Program-made: the position numbers and the translations under genes
Part shown: in pieces, positions 1 through 7,999 of the stretch
Position numbering within the stretch: the stretch's first letter is position 1
Layout: the number at the start of each line of letters is the position of its first letter
NCBI GenBank assembly: GCA_025929075.1
Contig: JAICMS010000014.1
Coordinates: 1 to 32,880 of the forward strand
DNA length: 32,880 nt
Direction: 5' to 3'
Origin: Propionibacteriales bacterium
GTDB taxonomy: Bacteria; Actinomycetota; Actinomycetes; Propionibacteriales; Nocardioidaceae
Notes under the pieces: generated by a model
The model's database searches: none
Seen by the model: the letters and a program-made list of their open reading frames with translations, nothing else
What the model was told of the DNA's origin: nothing

Positions 1-2399
1 AAGCCCGCCGCCTCCAAGACGTCGACAGCGGCGACGGCGACCTGGGGCTGGAAGTAGTTGCTGAACGTGTCGGCCCACAAGATGACTTGGGTCGCGCCGA
101 TGTTGGGCCGTTGGTGCGACGCCCACCACGACCTGAAGGTCCGCCCGGCGAACTGGGGCAGCTCCCGTTGCGGCGCGACCCCTGCGGCCGCCTTGAGCAG
201 CGGCGAGGTCAGCCCTGACGATCCGAGCTTGTTGACGACCGCGGGCGCCAGCGCCGCCAACCGGGACCAACGCTGGATCAGCCCCATCGCGTAGGCGGCC
301 CGCGGCCGCAGCCGCCCCTCGTAGTAGTGCGAGAGGAATTCCGCCTTGTACGTCGCCATATCGACGCGCACCGGGCAGTCTCCCTTGCATCCCTTGCAGG
401 CAAGGCAAAGGTCGAGCGCGTCCTTGACGCCCTGGTCGCGCCAGGGGTGCTTGCGCTCCCCTGCTTGGCGCATCATCTCGAACAGCAGCCGCGACCGACC
501 GCGGGTGGAGTTCTTCTCCTCGCGAGTCACCATGAAGCTCGGGCACATCGTGCCGCCGTCGAGGTGACGGCAGTTGCCGACGCCGAAGCATCGGTTGGCA
601 GCATCGGCGAAGTTGAAGCCGTCCTCATGGAACGAGAAGTGGGTCTCCAGCGCTGGCGGGTTGTAGTCGGTGCCGAGGCGCAGATCCTGCAGCGGCGACC
701 GGGCCTTCACCACCTTGCCCGGGTTCATGGCCCAGTCGGGGTCGAAGGCCTGCTTGAACTTCTCGAAGGCGCTGACGAGCTCCGGCCCGAAGACCCTCTC
801 GAGGAACACCGCCTTCAGCTGGCCGTCGCCGTGCTCTCCGCTCGGCACGCCGCCGTACGCGACGACGAGGTCGGCGGCGTCGGACAGGAAGCGTCCGAAC
901 GTGTCGATCCCCTCGGCGGTCTTGATGTCGAAGTCGAGCCGGTTGTGGATGCAGCCCTGGCCGAAGTGGCCGAACAGCACTGTGTGGTAGCCGTATCTCT
1001 CGACGAGCTCCCGATAGTCGCGCAGGTACGGCGAGAGCTTGCTCGGGTCGACGGCGGCGTCCTCCCAGCCGGCCAGCCCAGCGTGCTCCTGCGGGATCCG
1101 GGTCGACCCGATGGCCTCCTTGCGAATCTCCCAGATGTCGGTCTCGTGCTTGGGGTCGTCGAAGAGTTTGATGCTTGGGGTGTGCGGCAGCTTTTCGAGT
1201 CGCTTGATGATGTCCTGGCCGGCCCGGTCGGTGTCCTCCTGCGATTCACCGCCGTACTCGATCAGCACGAACGTGTTGCCGGCCGGCAGCTCGTTCATGC
1301 CGGCGGAGTAGAAGCCCTTCTTCTTGAGGTTGCCGATGATCCCGGACTCGAAGAACTCCAGGCCGACCGGCTTGCTGTCGAGGATCTCGGTCACGTGCTC
1401 GGCCGCGGTGGGCGAGTCGGGGTAGCCGAGGACGACCAGGGCGCGCTTGGGCGGCATCGGCAGAAGGCGCACCTTGGCGGAGAGCACCAGCACGCAGGTG
1501 CACTCGCTGCCCACCAGGGCGCGGGCGGTGTTGAAACCCTTCTCCGGAAGCAGGTCGTCGAGGTTGTAACCGGAGACCCGACGCGGGATCTTCGGATAGC
1601 GCTCGCGGACCAGATCCCCGTAGGTGTCACGGATGTCGCGGAGCGCGGCGTAGATCTCGCCGCGCCGGCCGCCCCCAGCGATGATCTCGTCGAGCCGGTC
1701 TTCCTCGTCGACGCCGACAGTCATGCGGGTGCCGTCGTACAGGATGACGTCCAGCTCGATCACGTTGTCGACGGTCTTGCCGCCGTAGACGGAGTGGGTG
1801 CCGCAGGAGTTGTTGCCGATCATGCCGCCCAGCGTGTTGTGGTCGTGGGTGGCGGGATCCGGGGCGAAGGTCAGGCCGTGCTCTTGGGCAGCGTCGCGTA
1901 GCTGGTCGCAGATGACACCCGGCTGGACGACGGCGGTCCGCCCTTCGACGTCCAGGTCGACGATCTGATTCATGTACTTGCTGAAGTCGAAGATGACTGC
2001 CGCGTTGACGCTCTGACCGGACAAACCGGTGCCGCCGCCGCGGGCGAGGATCGGCGCGTGATGGCGGCGGCAGACCTCAAGCGCCGCGACCACGTCAGCC
2101 TCATGCTTGGGGATGACGACGCCGACAGGGATCGTCCGGTAGATCGACGCATCGTTGGCGTAGAGGTGACGGCTCGCCTCGTCGAACCTGACTTCGCCCT
2201 CGACAACGTCTCGAAGCTCCCTGGCCAGCCGGCCCGGCTCGCGGACCTCGGCCCCAGGGCGGCCGCTGTGTGCTCCCGGCCGGCCGGTGTGGCCGGACCC
2301 GAGCGGGTGGCGTGGGCTGGGCGGCTGGTGGCCGGCGCCGGCTGTGCCGGTGCCCGATCCGGCCTGGCTTCCTGTACGTGCGGTAACGCTCGTCGTCAT
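1..2399 (-). CDS. FAD-linked oxidase / 4Fe-4S dehydrogenase (D-2-hydroxyacid dehydrogenase type), 3' end outside window
   Basis: The first 799 codons of a large flavin and iron-sulfur dehydrogenase, cut by the left edge. After a low-complexity Gly/Pro/His-rich stretch (about 1-50), a PCMH-type FAD-binding domain follows, with the signature ARGGGTGLSGQ near residue 120 and GGMIGNNSCGTHS near residue 200. Two iron-sulfur motifs are visible: Cys-x5-Cys-x7-Cys-Pro near residue 603, followed by MVTREEKNSTRGRS, and CLACKGCKGDCP near residue 662. Proteins of this build (GlcD, D-lactate dehydrogenase, YdiJ types) oxidise D-2-hydroxy acids at the membrane and pass electrons through the clusters. The C-terminal CCG-type cysteine domain expected in the family would lie beyond position 1. 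The ATG at 2399 was chosen because upstream codons in this frame look non-coding; its ribosome site is weak. The exact substrate cannot be told from sequence. Confidence 0.9.
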   Translation of the reverse strand, partial: MTTSVTARTGSQAGSGTGTAGAGHQPPSPRHPLGSGHTGRPGAHSGRPGAEVREPGRLARELRDVVEGEVRFDEASRHLYANDASIYRTIPVGVVIPKHEADVVAALEVCRRHHAPILARGGGTGLSGQSVNAAVIFDFSKYMNQIVDLDVEGRTAVVQPGVICDQLRDAAQEHGLTFAPDPATHDHNTLGGMIGNNSCGTHSVYGGKTVDNVIELDVILYDGTRMTVGVDEEDRLDEIIAGGGRRGEIYAALRDIRDTYGDLVRERYPKIPRRVSGYNLDDLLPEKGFNTARALVGSECTCVLVLSAKVRLLPMPPKRALVVLGYPDSPTAAEHVTEILDSKPVGLEFFESGIIGNLKKKGFYSAGMNELPAGNTFVLIEYGGESQEDTDRAGQDIIKRLEKLPHTPSIKLFDDPKHETDIWEIRKEAIGSTRIPQEHAGLAGWEDAAVDPSKLSPYLRDYRELVERYGYHTVLFGHFGQGCIHNRLDFDIKTAEGIDTFGRFLSDAADLVVAYGGVPSGEHGDGQLKAVFLERVFGPELVSAFEKFKQAFDPDWAMNPGKVVKARSPLQDLRLGTDYNPPALETHFSFHEDGFNFADAANRCFGVGNCRHLDGGTMCPSFMVTREEKNSTRGRSRLLFEMMRQAGERKHPWRDQGVKDALDLCLACKGCKGDCPVRVDMATYKAEFLSHYYEGRLRPRAAYAMGLIQRWSRLAALAPAVVNKLGSSGLTSPLLKAAAGVAPQRELPQFAGRTFRSWWASHQRPNIGATQVILWADTFSNYFQPQVAVAAVDVLEAAG

Positions 2400-2560
2400 T
2401 GGCTGCCGTTTCGTCGTGGGCGGGTGCGTCGTGCCACGTCGACGACTGGCCGCCGGCAGTCGCCGGCTCGGGCCTCGTCGTTGCGACCCTGACGCGGCAG
2501 AAGGACATGCGTCGCGCCGAACTCTCAGGGGCGGTCGGTCATCGGGGTGCCACCTTTGGC

Positions 2561-2585
2561 ATACCCATCGGGTCACGAGATAAAC
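2561..2585 (-). promoter_or_regulatory. possible SigB/SigF-type stress promoter for the FAD/Fe-S dehydrogenase
   Basis: On the minus strand GTTT (2585-2582) is followed after 15 bases by GGGTAT (2566-2561). This fits the actinobacterial SigB/SigF pattern GTTT-N14-16-GGGTAY. It points at the dehydrogenase starting at 2399 and would leave a leader of about 150 bases. The match is by eye only; short motifs of this kind also occur by chance. Confidence 0.4.
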
Positions 2586-2601
2586 GAACCGCCGACCGCC
2601 G

Positions 2602-2680
2602 CCTGGTGTTTGCCCCGTTAACGGGGCACGTGCACCGTTAACGGGGCAGGTTTGCCCCGGAGACCAGGTGTTTGCCCCGG
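2602..2680. repeat. cluster of GC-rich palindromes and TTTGCCCC repeats
   Basis: This segment holds a perfect 18-base palindrome TGCCCCGTTAACGGGGCA (2611-2628). A second CCGTTAACGG core follows (2635-2644), overlapping a 7-bp hairpin CGGGGCA-ggtt-TGCCCCG (2642-2659). GTTTGCCCCG recurs at 2609, 2650 and 2670. It lies between the end of the DUF1275 gene (2711, minus) and the start of the dehydrogenase (2399, minus). It could be the terminator of the first gene or an operator array for the second. The rest of the 311-base gap (2400-2710) shows only the possible promoter. Confidence 0.6.
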
Positions 2681-2710
2681 AGAGTCGGCCCTCGCCTGGA
2701 CCATCAGGGG

Positions 2711-3496
2711 CTAGGGAGCGGGCTCCGCGCCGCTATGCTCGATCCAGGCGAGGCACAGTGCGGCGACGCCCACTCCCAACGGAACTGCCGGTGCGGCTCG
2801 AGGCACCTGGTCGACGAGTACGGCGGCGACCGCGGCGCCACCGATGAGGCCGAGCAGGCGGCAGGCGGCCCACCCGTCGATAGCGCGGCTATGCGCCGGT
2901 GCAGCCAACGCGGACACCAGCCCGGTCAGCGTGCCGGTGAGATAGGTGGTCGAGAAGCCGGACGCGCCGAAATGGCGGACCGCCGCGCTCTGGATCCCCA
3001 TCGCGCTGGCCACCAGGACGAGCATGCCGCGTTGCTGGTCGACCGACGGCTGGCCGGCGGCGACCTCCCAGAACACCGTGAAGCCGATGATGACCAGCAA
3101 CTCGACGCCGAGCGCGTGCAACACGCCGGAGGAGAGCCGGCCGGAGGGGTAGGAGGGGCCGGACGCGTGCACGCCGGGCTGATCGGTGGTCCCTTGGTCG
3201 CGCTCGTCGACGTCGGGCTCCGACTCGCCGCCGTACGACGGCGCAGACCTCGACTGAGCAAGCGCGGCGGGGACGCCGCCTCCTGCCCCGACCCTTGTCG
3301 CGATGGCTGCCCCGACCAGCGTGCCGACGACGTAGCCGGCCAACGCGATCCCGGAGGCAACCGCCAGCTCGGCATCGGACTTCCCGGCCGACAGGCCGAG
3401 CAGCACCATGTTCCCCGTCATCACGCTGGCGAAGACGCTGCCCAGCCCGAGGAACGTGGTCGCGTCGAGCGCCCCCGCTGTCGCGGTGAGCAACAC
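2711..3496 (-). CDS. YoaK/DUF1275 family membrane protein
   Basis: An integral membrane protein with about six hydrophobic segments. The DUF1275 (YoaK) signature is clear: LDATTFLGLGSVF followed by MTGN near the N-terminus, a Gly/Ala-rich second helix, and GIQSAAVRHFG followed by GFSTTYLTGTLTG in the second half. The role of this family is not established. A hydrophilic insert (roughly residues 70-105 of the called protein, rich in Asp, Glu, Ser and Pro) lies between the halves. The start is uncertain. GTG 3496 gives 261 residues, normal for the family, but has a weak ribosome site. The only other in-frame ATG/GTG/TTG codons, at 3829 and 3865, would add about 110-120 low-complexity residues and overlap the divergent gene at 3765. 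Confidence 0.8.
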   Translation of the reverse strand: MLLTATAGALDATTFLGLGSVFASVMTGNMVLLGLSAGKSDAELAVASGIALAGYVVGTLVGAAIATRVGAGGGVPAALAQSRSAPSYGGESEPDVDERDQGTTDQPGVHASGPSYPSGRLSSGVLHALGVELLVIIGFTVFWEVAAGQPSVDQQRGMLVLVASAMGIQSAAVRHFGASGFSTTYLTGTLTGLVSALAAPAHSRAIDGWAACRLLGLIGGAAVAAVLVDQVPRAAPAVPLGVGVAALCLAWIEHSGAEPAP

Positions 3497-3764
3497 CGGG
3501 AAGATGTTGATCCCGAGACGGGCGGCCGGCGACTCGGCCGCGCGGCGGGCCGCGGGCGGGACGCTGGTCTGGTCTGGCGGGCCGGCCGTCGTCGTACTCC
3601 TCGTCCGGGGCGTGCGGTTTCCGCCCAGCCTGGCAGGGTACGGACCCGGCGGCGACCGACGGGTCGAGTGTTGAGTCGGCCCAGTGGGGCGCGCCCGCTT
3701 CTCGGTGGGAGGCTCGATGGGAGGCTCGGCAAGGCAATAGGACGACGGCGAGGAGGCGGACTCG

Positions 3765-4205
3765 ATGGAGATCGCGGCCCTGATCGCATGGATCCTGACG
3801 GCACTGGGCGGATCGCTGATGTTCTCCATCTGGCTACGTCGTGGTGGGTTGCGCGAACCGGCCAACAGCCGGATCCGGCCGCCGAGCCTCCTCTACGGCC
3901 ATGCGGCCATCGGCTGGTTCGGGTTGGCGTTATGGGTCGTCTACCTGTTCGACCTCTTCCCCCACCTCGCCTGGATCGACTTCATCATCCTGCTGCTGCA
4001 GGCCAGCATCGGCCTGACCATGTATGCCCTGACCCGGCCATCGGCCGAGCGCAGCCCAGCCGTGTTGGCCACGGAGAACACCCAAGAGGTCGTGCCGCCC
4101 GAGCGCCACTTCCCGATGATGGTGGTGCGCGGCCATGGCGCAATGGCCGCCCTGACGACTGTCCTTGTCCTGCTCTCCGCGCTCGGCGTCGGCACCGTCC
4201 TCTGA
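3765..4205 (+). CDS. four-helix membrane protein of unknown function
   Basis: A 146-residue protein with four predicted membrane helices: about 3-24, 46-65, 70-90 and 122-145. It has no signal peptide apart from the first helix. The loop between helices 1 and 2 is basic and contains an RRGGLREPANSR stretch; the loop between helices 3 and 4 is polar. The start is well supported: AGGAGG at 3751-3756, eight bases before the ATG. It is divergent from the DUF1275 gene, with an intergenic gap of about 268 bases, and upstream of another membrane protein at 4457. I do not recognise the family. GC bias at codon third positions supports this frame over the long antisense ORF. Confidence 0.75.
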   Translation: MEIAALIAWILTALGGSLMFSIWLRRGGLREPANSRIRPPSLLYGHAAIGWFGLALWVVYLFDLFPHLAWIDFIILLLQASIGLTMYALTRPSAERSPAVLATENTQEVVPPERHFPMMVVRGHGAMAALTTVLVLLSALGVGTVL

Positions 4206-4405
4206 CCCGCTGCACCCTCGCGCCCGCGGTGACAGCGCCCGGCCTCCGGTCTGGCGCGGAGTTGGGTTGAGCCGCGTTAGCGGCTGGCGCTAGGCGAGCA
4301 GTGTTGTCGTCAGACACTCGCCGTTCCCCAGTTGGCCCCGGCGGCAGGCGCCGGGACGTTTGGCCGTCGAAGTGACGACCGAAGGCCCTGCCGGGAGTTG
4401 CGCCC

Positions 4406-4441
4406 GCCGGCCTTGACTGGCCCTAGAGATGTCAAGCCGGC
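4406..4441. promoter_or_regulatory. inverted repeat just upstream of the membrane protein at 4457
   Basis: GCCGGCCTTGAC (4406-4417) and GTCAAGCCGGC (4431-4441) form an 11-bp stem with one bulged base and a 13-base loop. It ends four bases before the GGGAGG ribosome site (4446-4451). It could be an operator or an mRNA hairpin acting on translation. The rest of the gap 4206-4456 shows no gene. Confidence 0.4.
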
Positions 4442-4456
4442 CAGTGGGAGGTTGAC

Positions 4457-5392
4457 ATGGGTTCAGACGCCTTGCCGGCCGACCGGCAGCCCGAGGCGGC
4501 GCCGGTACGGCGCGGGCCCGGCCCGGCGCCGTACCGCATCGCCTGGACCGTCGCAGCCGCAATCGCCTGCGCGACCGGACTTGTCGTGCTCGCGCTGGAT
4601 GCTCCGACCGGTCAGGTCCTCGCAGTGGTGGCCGCCTCGCTGGGCATGGGCGCTGTCGGCGGCTTCCTGTTCATGGCGATAACCGAGCGGTTCGAGGCTC
4701 GCCTCATCGCCGCGGGCTCGGGCTGGACGTGCCTGGCGCTGACGGGTGGTTGGGGGCTGTTCCGAATCTGGCCCTCGGTCGGGGGCGGCGCAGTCGTGCT
4801 GCTGGCCGTCTCGTCCCCTTGGAGCCTGGAAGGCATCCGTCGGCTCACCGCAGTCCGGGAGCCGCGACCGCCTCGCGGTCACCGTGTCCACCACGGCTTC
4901 ACGGTCGACCACCCCGCCGTGCTCGGTTTCCTCGAAGATCTGGGTCGCGCGGCCACAGCCCCCGTCTTCCCCCTGCACCCGCTGCCCGACTTCCAGCCGG
5001 ACCCGGTCCCGGGGGATGGACCAGAGCTCGTCGGCCCTGGTGGCGCGCCCATCGACGACATCGCGTCGACGTCGGACGATACGGGTTCGGGCAGCGACGA
5101 CAAGGGCGGCCCGAAAGGCATTCCTGTGGGCGAGCGGTTGGACGACATCTTCGAGCTGCGCGCAGCAGACCCAGACGAGGTCCTGTGCGAGGCATGGGTG
5201 GCCAGTTCGGTGGCGCTCGGGCAAACCGGCACGACTGCCGGCCGGTTGGCAGTGACCCGCAGCAGGCAGTTCCTCCTCGACCAGCTGGAGAAGCGTGATC
5301 CGGAGGCGTTCGCCGGGTGGCTGGCGAGCCGCCCACACGTGGAGGACGATCCGTCGGCGTACTTCGTCGGCCACGGCGGGCAGCAGACCTGA
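4457..5392 (+). CDS. membrane protein with C-terminal cytoplasmic domain, function unknown
   Basis: A 311-residue protein. A Pro/Arg-rich start (1-26) is followed by four hydrophobic segments (about 27-49, 52-75, 83-106 and 109-124). Next comes an acidic, Asp/Ser/Gly-rich linker (about 185-215) and a C-terminal part (about 225-300) with LCEAWVASSVAL and LLDQLEKRDPEAFAGWLASR. From memory, the last motif recurs at the C-terminus of many unnamed actinobacterial membrane proteins (a ‘LDELERRDPxGFxxWL’ pattern). No catalytic motif is seen. The ATG has GGGAGG at five bases' spacing. The next gene downstream (BrkB family) follows after about 100 bases with its own possible promoter. Function is unknown. 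Confidence 0.75.
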   Translation: MGSDALPADRQPEAAPVRRGPGPAPYRIAWTVAAAIACATGLVVLALDAPTGQVLAVVAASLGMGAVGGFLFMAITERFEARLIAAGSGWTCLALTGGWGLFRIWPSVGGGAVVLLAVSSPWSLEGIRRLTAVREPRPPRGHRVHHGFTVDHPAVLGFLEDLGRAATAPVFPLHPLPDFQPDPVPGDGPELVGPGGAPIDDIASTSDDTGSGSDDKGGPKGIPVGERLDDIFELRAADPDEVLCEAWVASSVALGQTGTTAGRLAVTRSRQFLLDQLEKRDPEAFAGWLASRPHVEDDPSAYFVGHGGQQT

Positions 5393-5437
5393 TTCACCGC
5401 GCGACCGGGGGCTGTGGCATCCGCCGCAGGCCTTGAC

Positions 5438-5463
5438 GGTTTGCCCCGCCTGCTGAGGGTTAC
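5438..5463 (+). promoter_or_regulatory. possible stress-sigma promoter for the BrkB-family gene
   Basis: GGTTT (5438-5442) followed after 14-15 bases by GGGTTAC (5457-5463) resembles the actinobacterial SigB/SigF pattern GTTT-N14-16-GGGTAY, with one extra T in the -10 box. An overlapping TTGACG (5433-5438) could also act as a -35 box. The leader to the ATG at 5494 would be about 25 bases. Low certainty. Confidence 0.3.
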
Positions 5464-5493
5464 TGGTGAGACCCACCGACCAACGGAGTGACG

Positions 5494-6708
5494 ATGACGA
5501 GCGATTCGGACCCGAATCGGCCGCCGCAGGGTGTGCCGCCGGCCCATAGTCCCAACCAGGGCCGGGAGTCTGTCCAGACCACCACTCAGTACGACGTACC
5601 CGACCAGCGCGACACGGCCGGCTCCGCGAGCGGCACCCCCCGTCACTCCACCGGCGAGTCCGATCCGCGCTCCCAAGGCGGCACAGCCGGTCGACGTACC
5701 GGCACTTCTGGCACCTCCAGCAGCTCCAGCGACAGCGGGCTGAAGGCGAAGATGATGGCCAGGGCCGAGCGGCTCGACGAGTATCAGCAGCACCACAAGG
5801 GCGCGGGAATCGCGCTGGCGGTCTTCAAGAAGTTCGGCGAGGACCAGTCGACCAACCTCGCGAGCATGATCGCCTTCTGGGCGTTCTTCTCGATCTTCCC
5901 GCTGTTCATGGCCTTCGTGACGCTGCTGGGCTACTTCCTGCCGGCGAGCACCAAGGCGAGTGTGCTGACAAAGGTCGCGGGCATGTTTCCCCTGCTGCAC
6001 CCGTCGACGGTCGGCTCGCTGAACGGCGCATGGTGGGCGCTGATCGTCGGCATCCTGAGCGCCCTGTGGAGCGGCACCTCGGTCGTCAAGACCGTGCAGT
6101 TCGCCTTCAACTCCGTGTGGGAGGTGCCGTACGTCGAGCGGCCGGGCTTCGTCGAGAAGGTGCTGCGCAGCTTCGCGGTGCTCGCCACCATCGGCGTCGG
6201 CCTCGTGCTCTCCGTGCTGATCACCGGGTTGGTATCCAGCGGAGCTAGCGGCCTCAACCTTGGCTGGTTCGGCCACGTGATCGGGTTCGTCATCGCGATT
6301 GCGCTGGATATCGGCTTGTTCATCGTCGCGTTCCGCTGGTTGACCGACCGGGAGGTCAGCACCCGCGATGTGCTGCCCGGCGCGCTGCTGTCCGGCATCG
6401 GCTTCTGGATCCTGCAGTCGATCTCGTCGCTGATCATCAGCCACTACCTCAAGAACGCCCAGAGCACCTACGGCAGCTTCGCAACGGTCATCACGATCCT
6501 CTGGTGGTTCTACCTCCAGTCGATCCTGACGCTGCTCGGCGCGCAGCTGAACGTCGTACTGAAGGAGCGCCTCCACCCGCGCGGCCTGGTCAATGCGCCC
6601 GACACGGAGGCCGACCACCGGATGTACGAAGCCGCCGCCAAGGAGCGCACTTACCACGAGGACGAGCGGGTCGAGACCAACTTCACCGACGATCGCGACC
6701 GCACCTGA
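5494..6708 (+). CDS. YihY/virulence factor BrkB family membrane protein
   Basis: A 404-residue inner-membrane protein of the YihY/BrkB family. Residues 1 to about 80 are a hydrophilic, Ser/Thr/Gly-rich extension. The conserved membrane core follows, with NLASMIAFWAFFSIFPLFMA (typical of the first helix), SALWSGTSVVKTVQFAFNSVW, the helices around residues 220-295, and a C-terminal YGSFATVITILWWFYL then LLGAQLN segment. These are hallmark motifs. The tail is hydrophilic and charged (Glu, Arg and Asp rich). Family members were once called RNase BN; a transport-like role is suspected but not settled. The ATG at 5494 has GGAG six bases upstream; a GTG two codons earlier is less likely. The gene converges with the methyltransferase across a hairpin. 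Confidence 0.92.
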   Translation: MTSDSDPNRPPQGVPPAHSPNQGRESVQTTTQYDVPDQRDTAGSASGTPRHSTGESDPRSQGGTAGRRTGTSGTSSSSSDSGLKAKMMARAERLDEYQQHHKGAGIALAVFKKFGEDQSTNLASMIAFWAFFSIFPLFMAFVTLLGYFLPASTKASVLTKVAGMFPLLHPSTVGSLNGAWWALIVGILSALWSGTSVVKTVQFAFNSVWEVPYVERPGFVEKVLRSFAVLATIGVGLVLSVLITGLVSSGASGLNLGWFGHVIGFVIAIALDIGLFIVAFRWLTDREVSTRDVLPGALLSGIGFWILQSISSLIISHYLKNAQSTYGSFATVITILWWFYLQSILTLLGAQLNVVLKERLHPRGLVNAPDTEADHRMYEAAAKERTYHEDERVETNFTDDRDRT

Positions 6709-6777
6709 CCACCCGCTTCAGCGGAACCCGGTTCGACCGGGATGCGCGGGCGCGACCAGACACCTCGGCCTCGCTGG

Positions 6778-6828
6778 CTGGGAGGTTTCCGCGACATCTG
6801 GGGCCGCTAAGTGACGGGAACCTCCCAG
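6778..6828. terminator. hairpin between convergent genes (bidirectional terminator)
   Basis: CTGGGAGGTT (6778-6787) and AACCTCCCAG (6819-6828) form a perfect 10-bp stem that can extend by CCG/CGG after a mismatch. It lies between the stop of the BrkB gene (6708, plus) and the stop of the methyltransferase (6852, minus). There is no clear T-run, as is common for actinobacterial terminators. Confidence 0.55.
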
Positions 6829-6851
6829 TGACGGCCCGAGTCCGGATGGTG

Positions 6852-7847
6852 TTAGGCCGGAATCGCCTCGATGATGGCGACGGGTGAGTCGGTTCGCACC
6901 ACCCGCCGCAAGCTGAGGCCGCTCGCCTCGAGCAGCGCCGCGTATCCGGACTCGGTCCGCTCCTGGCCACCCGGTCCCACCAACATGTTCAGGTCGGTCA
7001 TGGCCGTCACGATCGCCCACCTCGGGTCGTCAAGCACGTGCTCGACCACCAGCACAGTCCCGTCGTCGGAGAGGCCCCGTCGGCAGACGGCCAGGATCTG
7101 CTGGGCCCGGTCGTCCTCCCAGTCGTGAAGGATCGACTTCAGCAGGTAGCAGTCGCCAGCCGGGACCTCGTCGAAGAAACTCCCGCCCACCACGTCAACC
7201 CGGTCCGAGACACCCGCGTTGGCCAGGAACTCCGACGCACCCGCGACCACCTGCGGCTGGTCGAAGAGCACACCCTGCAGCGTCGGATGCTCCGACAGCA
7301 CGGCCGCCAGCAGCGTGCCACGTCCGCCACCCACGTCAACGACGCAGGTGAACCGGCTGAAGTCGTACGCCTCGACCACCGCGTCCGCCAGCGCGCCGGT
7401 AAGCGAGGTCATGGCACGGTCGAACACCTGCAGCACCTCCGGGTGTTCGGCCCGGTATTGCCAGACCGGCTTGCCATGCAGGGCGGCGAACGCGTTCTCG
7501 CCGGTCCGGATGCTGTGCAGCAAGGTCCCCCATGCCTGCCAGATCGACGGCTCTCCGAGGAACGCCGCCCAGCCGTACGCGGTGCCGGGCACATCTGCGC
7601 GAAGGGCGTCGCCAAGCTCAGTCGTCGAGAAGCGCCCGTCGTCCTCGACGTACACGCCAAGGGCCACCAATGCCCGCAGCAGCCGCCCGAGCGACCTCTC
7701 GTCGCACTCCGTCGCAGCCGCCAGCTCCGGGAGGGTCTTGCCTCCATCGGCGAGCTGGTCAGAGATCTTGAGTACGGCGGCCACGTGCAGCGCCTGGGAC
7801 ACCTGGTAGCCGTTGAGCAGACGGAGCATCTGGTCGTGAGTCGTCAT
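6852..7847 (-). CDS. SAM-dependent O-methyltransferase (Methyltransf_2 type)
   Basis: A 331-residue methyltransferase of the plant-type/polyketide O-methyltransferase family. The N-terminal winged-helix dimerisation domain (about 1-95) contains LNGYQVSQALHVAAVL and LGRLLRALVALGVY. The SAM-binding motif I is VVDVGGGRGTLLAAV near residue 175. The stretch LLKSILHDWEDD near residue 240 carries the His that acts as general base in the family, and TDLNMLV follows further on. Such enzymes methylate hydroxyl groups of aromatic or polyketide substrates; the substrate here is unknown and no biosynthetic cluster is nearby. The start at 7847 was chosen because the domain begins there and AGGATGGGG-like purines precede it. 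The longer frame back to 8057 overlaps the upstream gene and is non-coding in composition. Confidence 0.9.
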   Translation of the reverse strand: MTTHDQMLRLLNGYQVSQALHVAAVLKISDQLADGGKTLPELAAATECDERSLGRLLRALVALGVYVEDDGRFSTTELGDALRADVPGTAYGWAAFLGEPSIWQAWGTLLHSIRTGENAFAALHGKPVWQYRAEHPEVLQVFDRAMTSLTGALADAVVEAYDFSRFTCVVDVGGGRGTLLAAVLSEHPTLQGVLFDQPQVVAGASEFLANAGVSDRVDVVGGSFFDEVPAGDCYLLKSILHDWEDDRAQQILAVCRRGLSDDGTVLVVEHVLDDPRWAIVTAMTDLNMLVGPGGQERTESGYAALLEASGLSLRRVVRTDSPVAIIEAIPA

Positions 7848-7913
7848 GCCCCATCCTGAGCCCGATCGAGCCCGCACCGCCAGAGCCGGCGGGACGTCAC
7901 CGCTCGTTCCAAA

Positions 7914-7923
7914 TGTGGCCACA
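7914..7923. promoter_or_regulatory. palindrome upstream of the methyltransferase
   Basis: A perfect 10-base palindrome TGTGGCCACA about 67 bases upstream of the methyltransferase start, in an AT-richer patch of the gap between the TMEM175-type gene and the methyltransferase. It could be a half of an operator. This is a single short motif, so confidence is low. Confidence 0.2.
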
Positions 7924-7999
7924 GCCGACATGCGAATCAGCCGATCCAGTGTCACGGCCGGCCACTCTCCGCTCTTGCTGCCGGGATCGGCCACTGACG

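Noticed and set aside
327-1901. Plus-strand ORF of 524 codons
   Set aside because: It is antisense to the FAD/Fe-S dehydrogenase, whose minus-strand frame has clear flavin and iron-sulfur motifs. The plus-strand product is a repetitive Val/Asp/Arg/Gly mixture typical of a GC-rich shadow.
2672-4270. Plus-strand ORF of 532 codons
   Set aside because: It covers both the DUF1275 gene (minus) and the 3765-4205 gene (plus, other frame) and has a low-complexity Arg/Pro/Gly product without motifs.
4879-6657. Minus-strand ORF of 592 codons
   Set aside because: It is antisense to the BrkB-family gene and the membrane protein before it; no recognisable domain and a charged repetitive composition.
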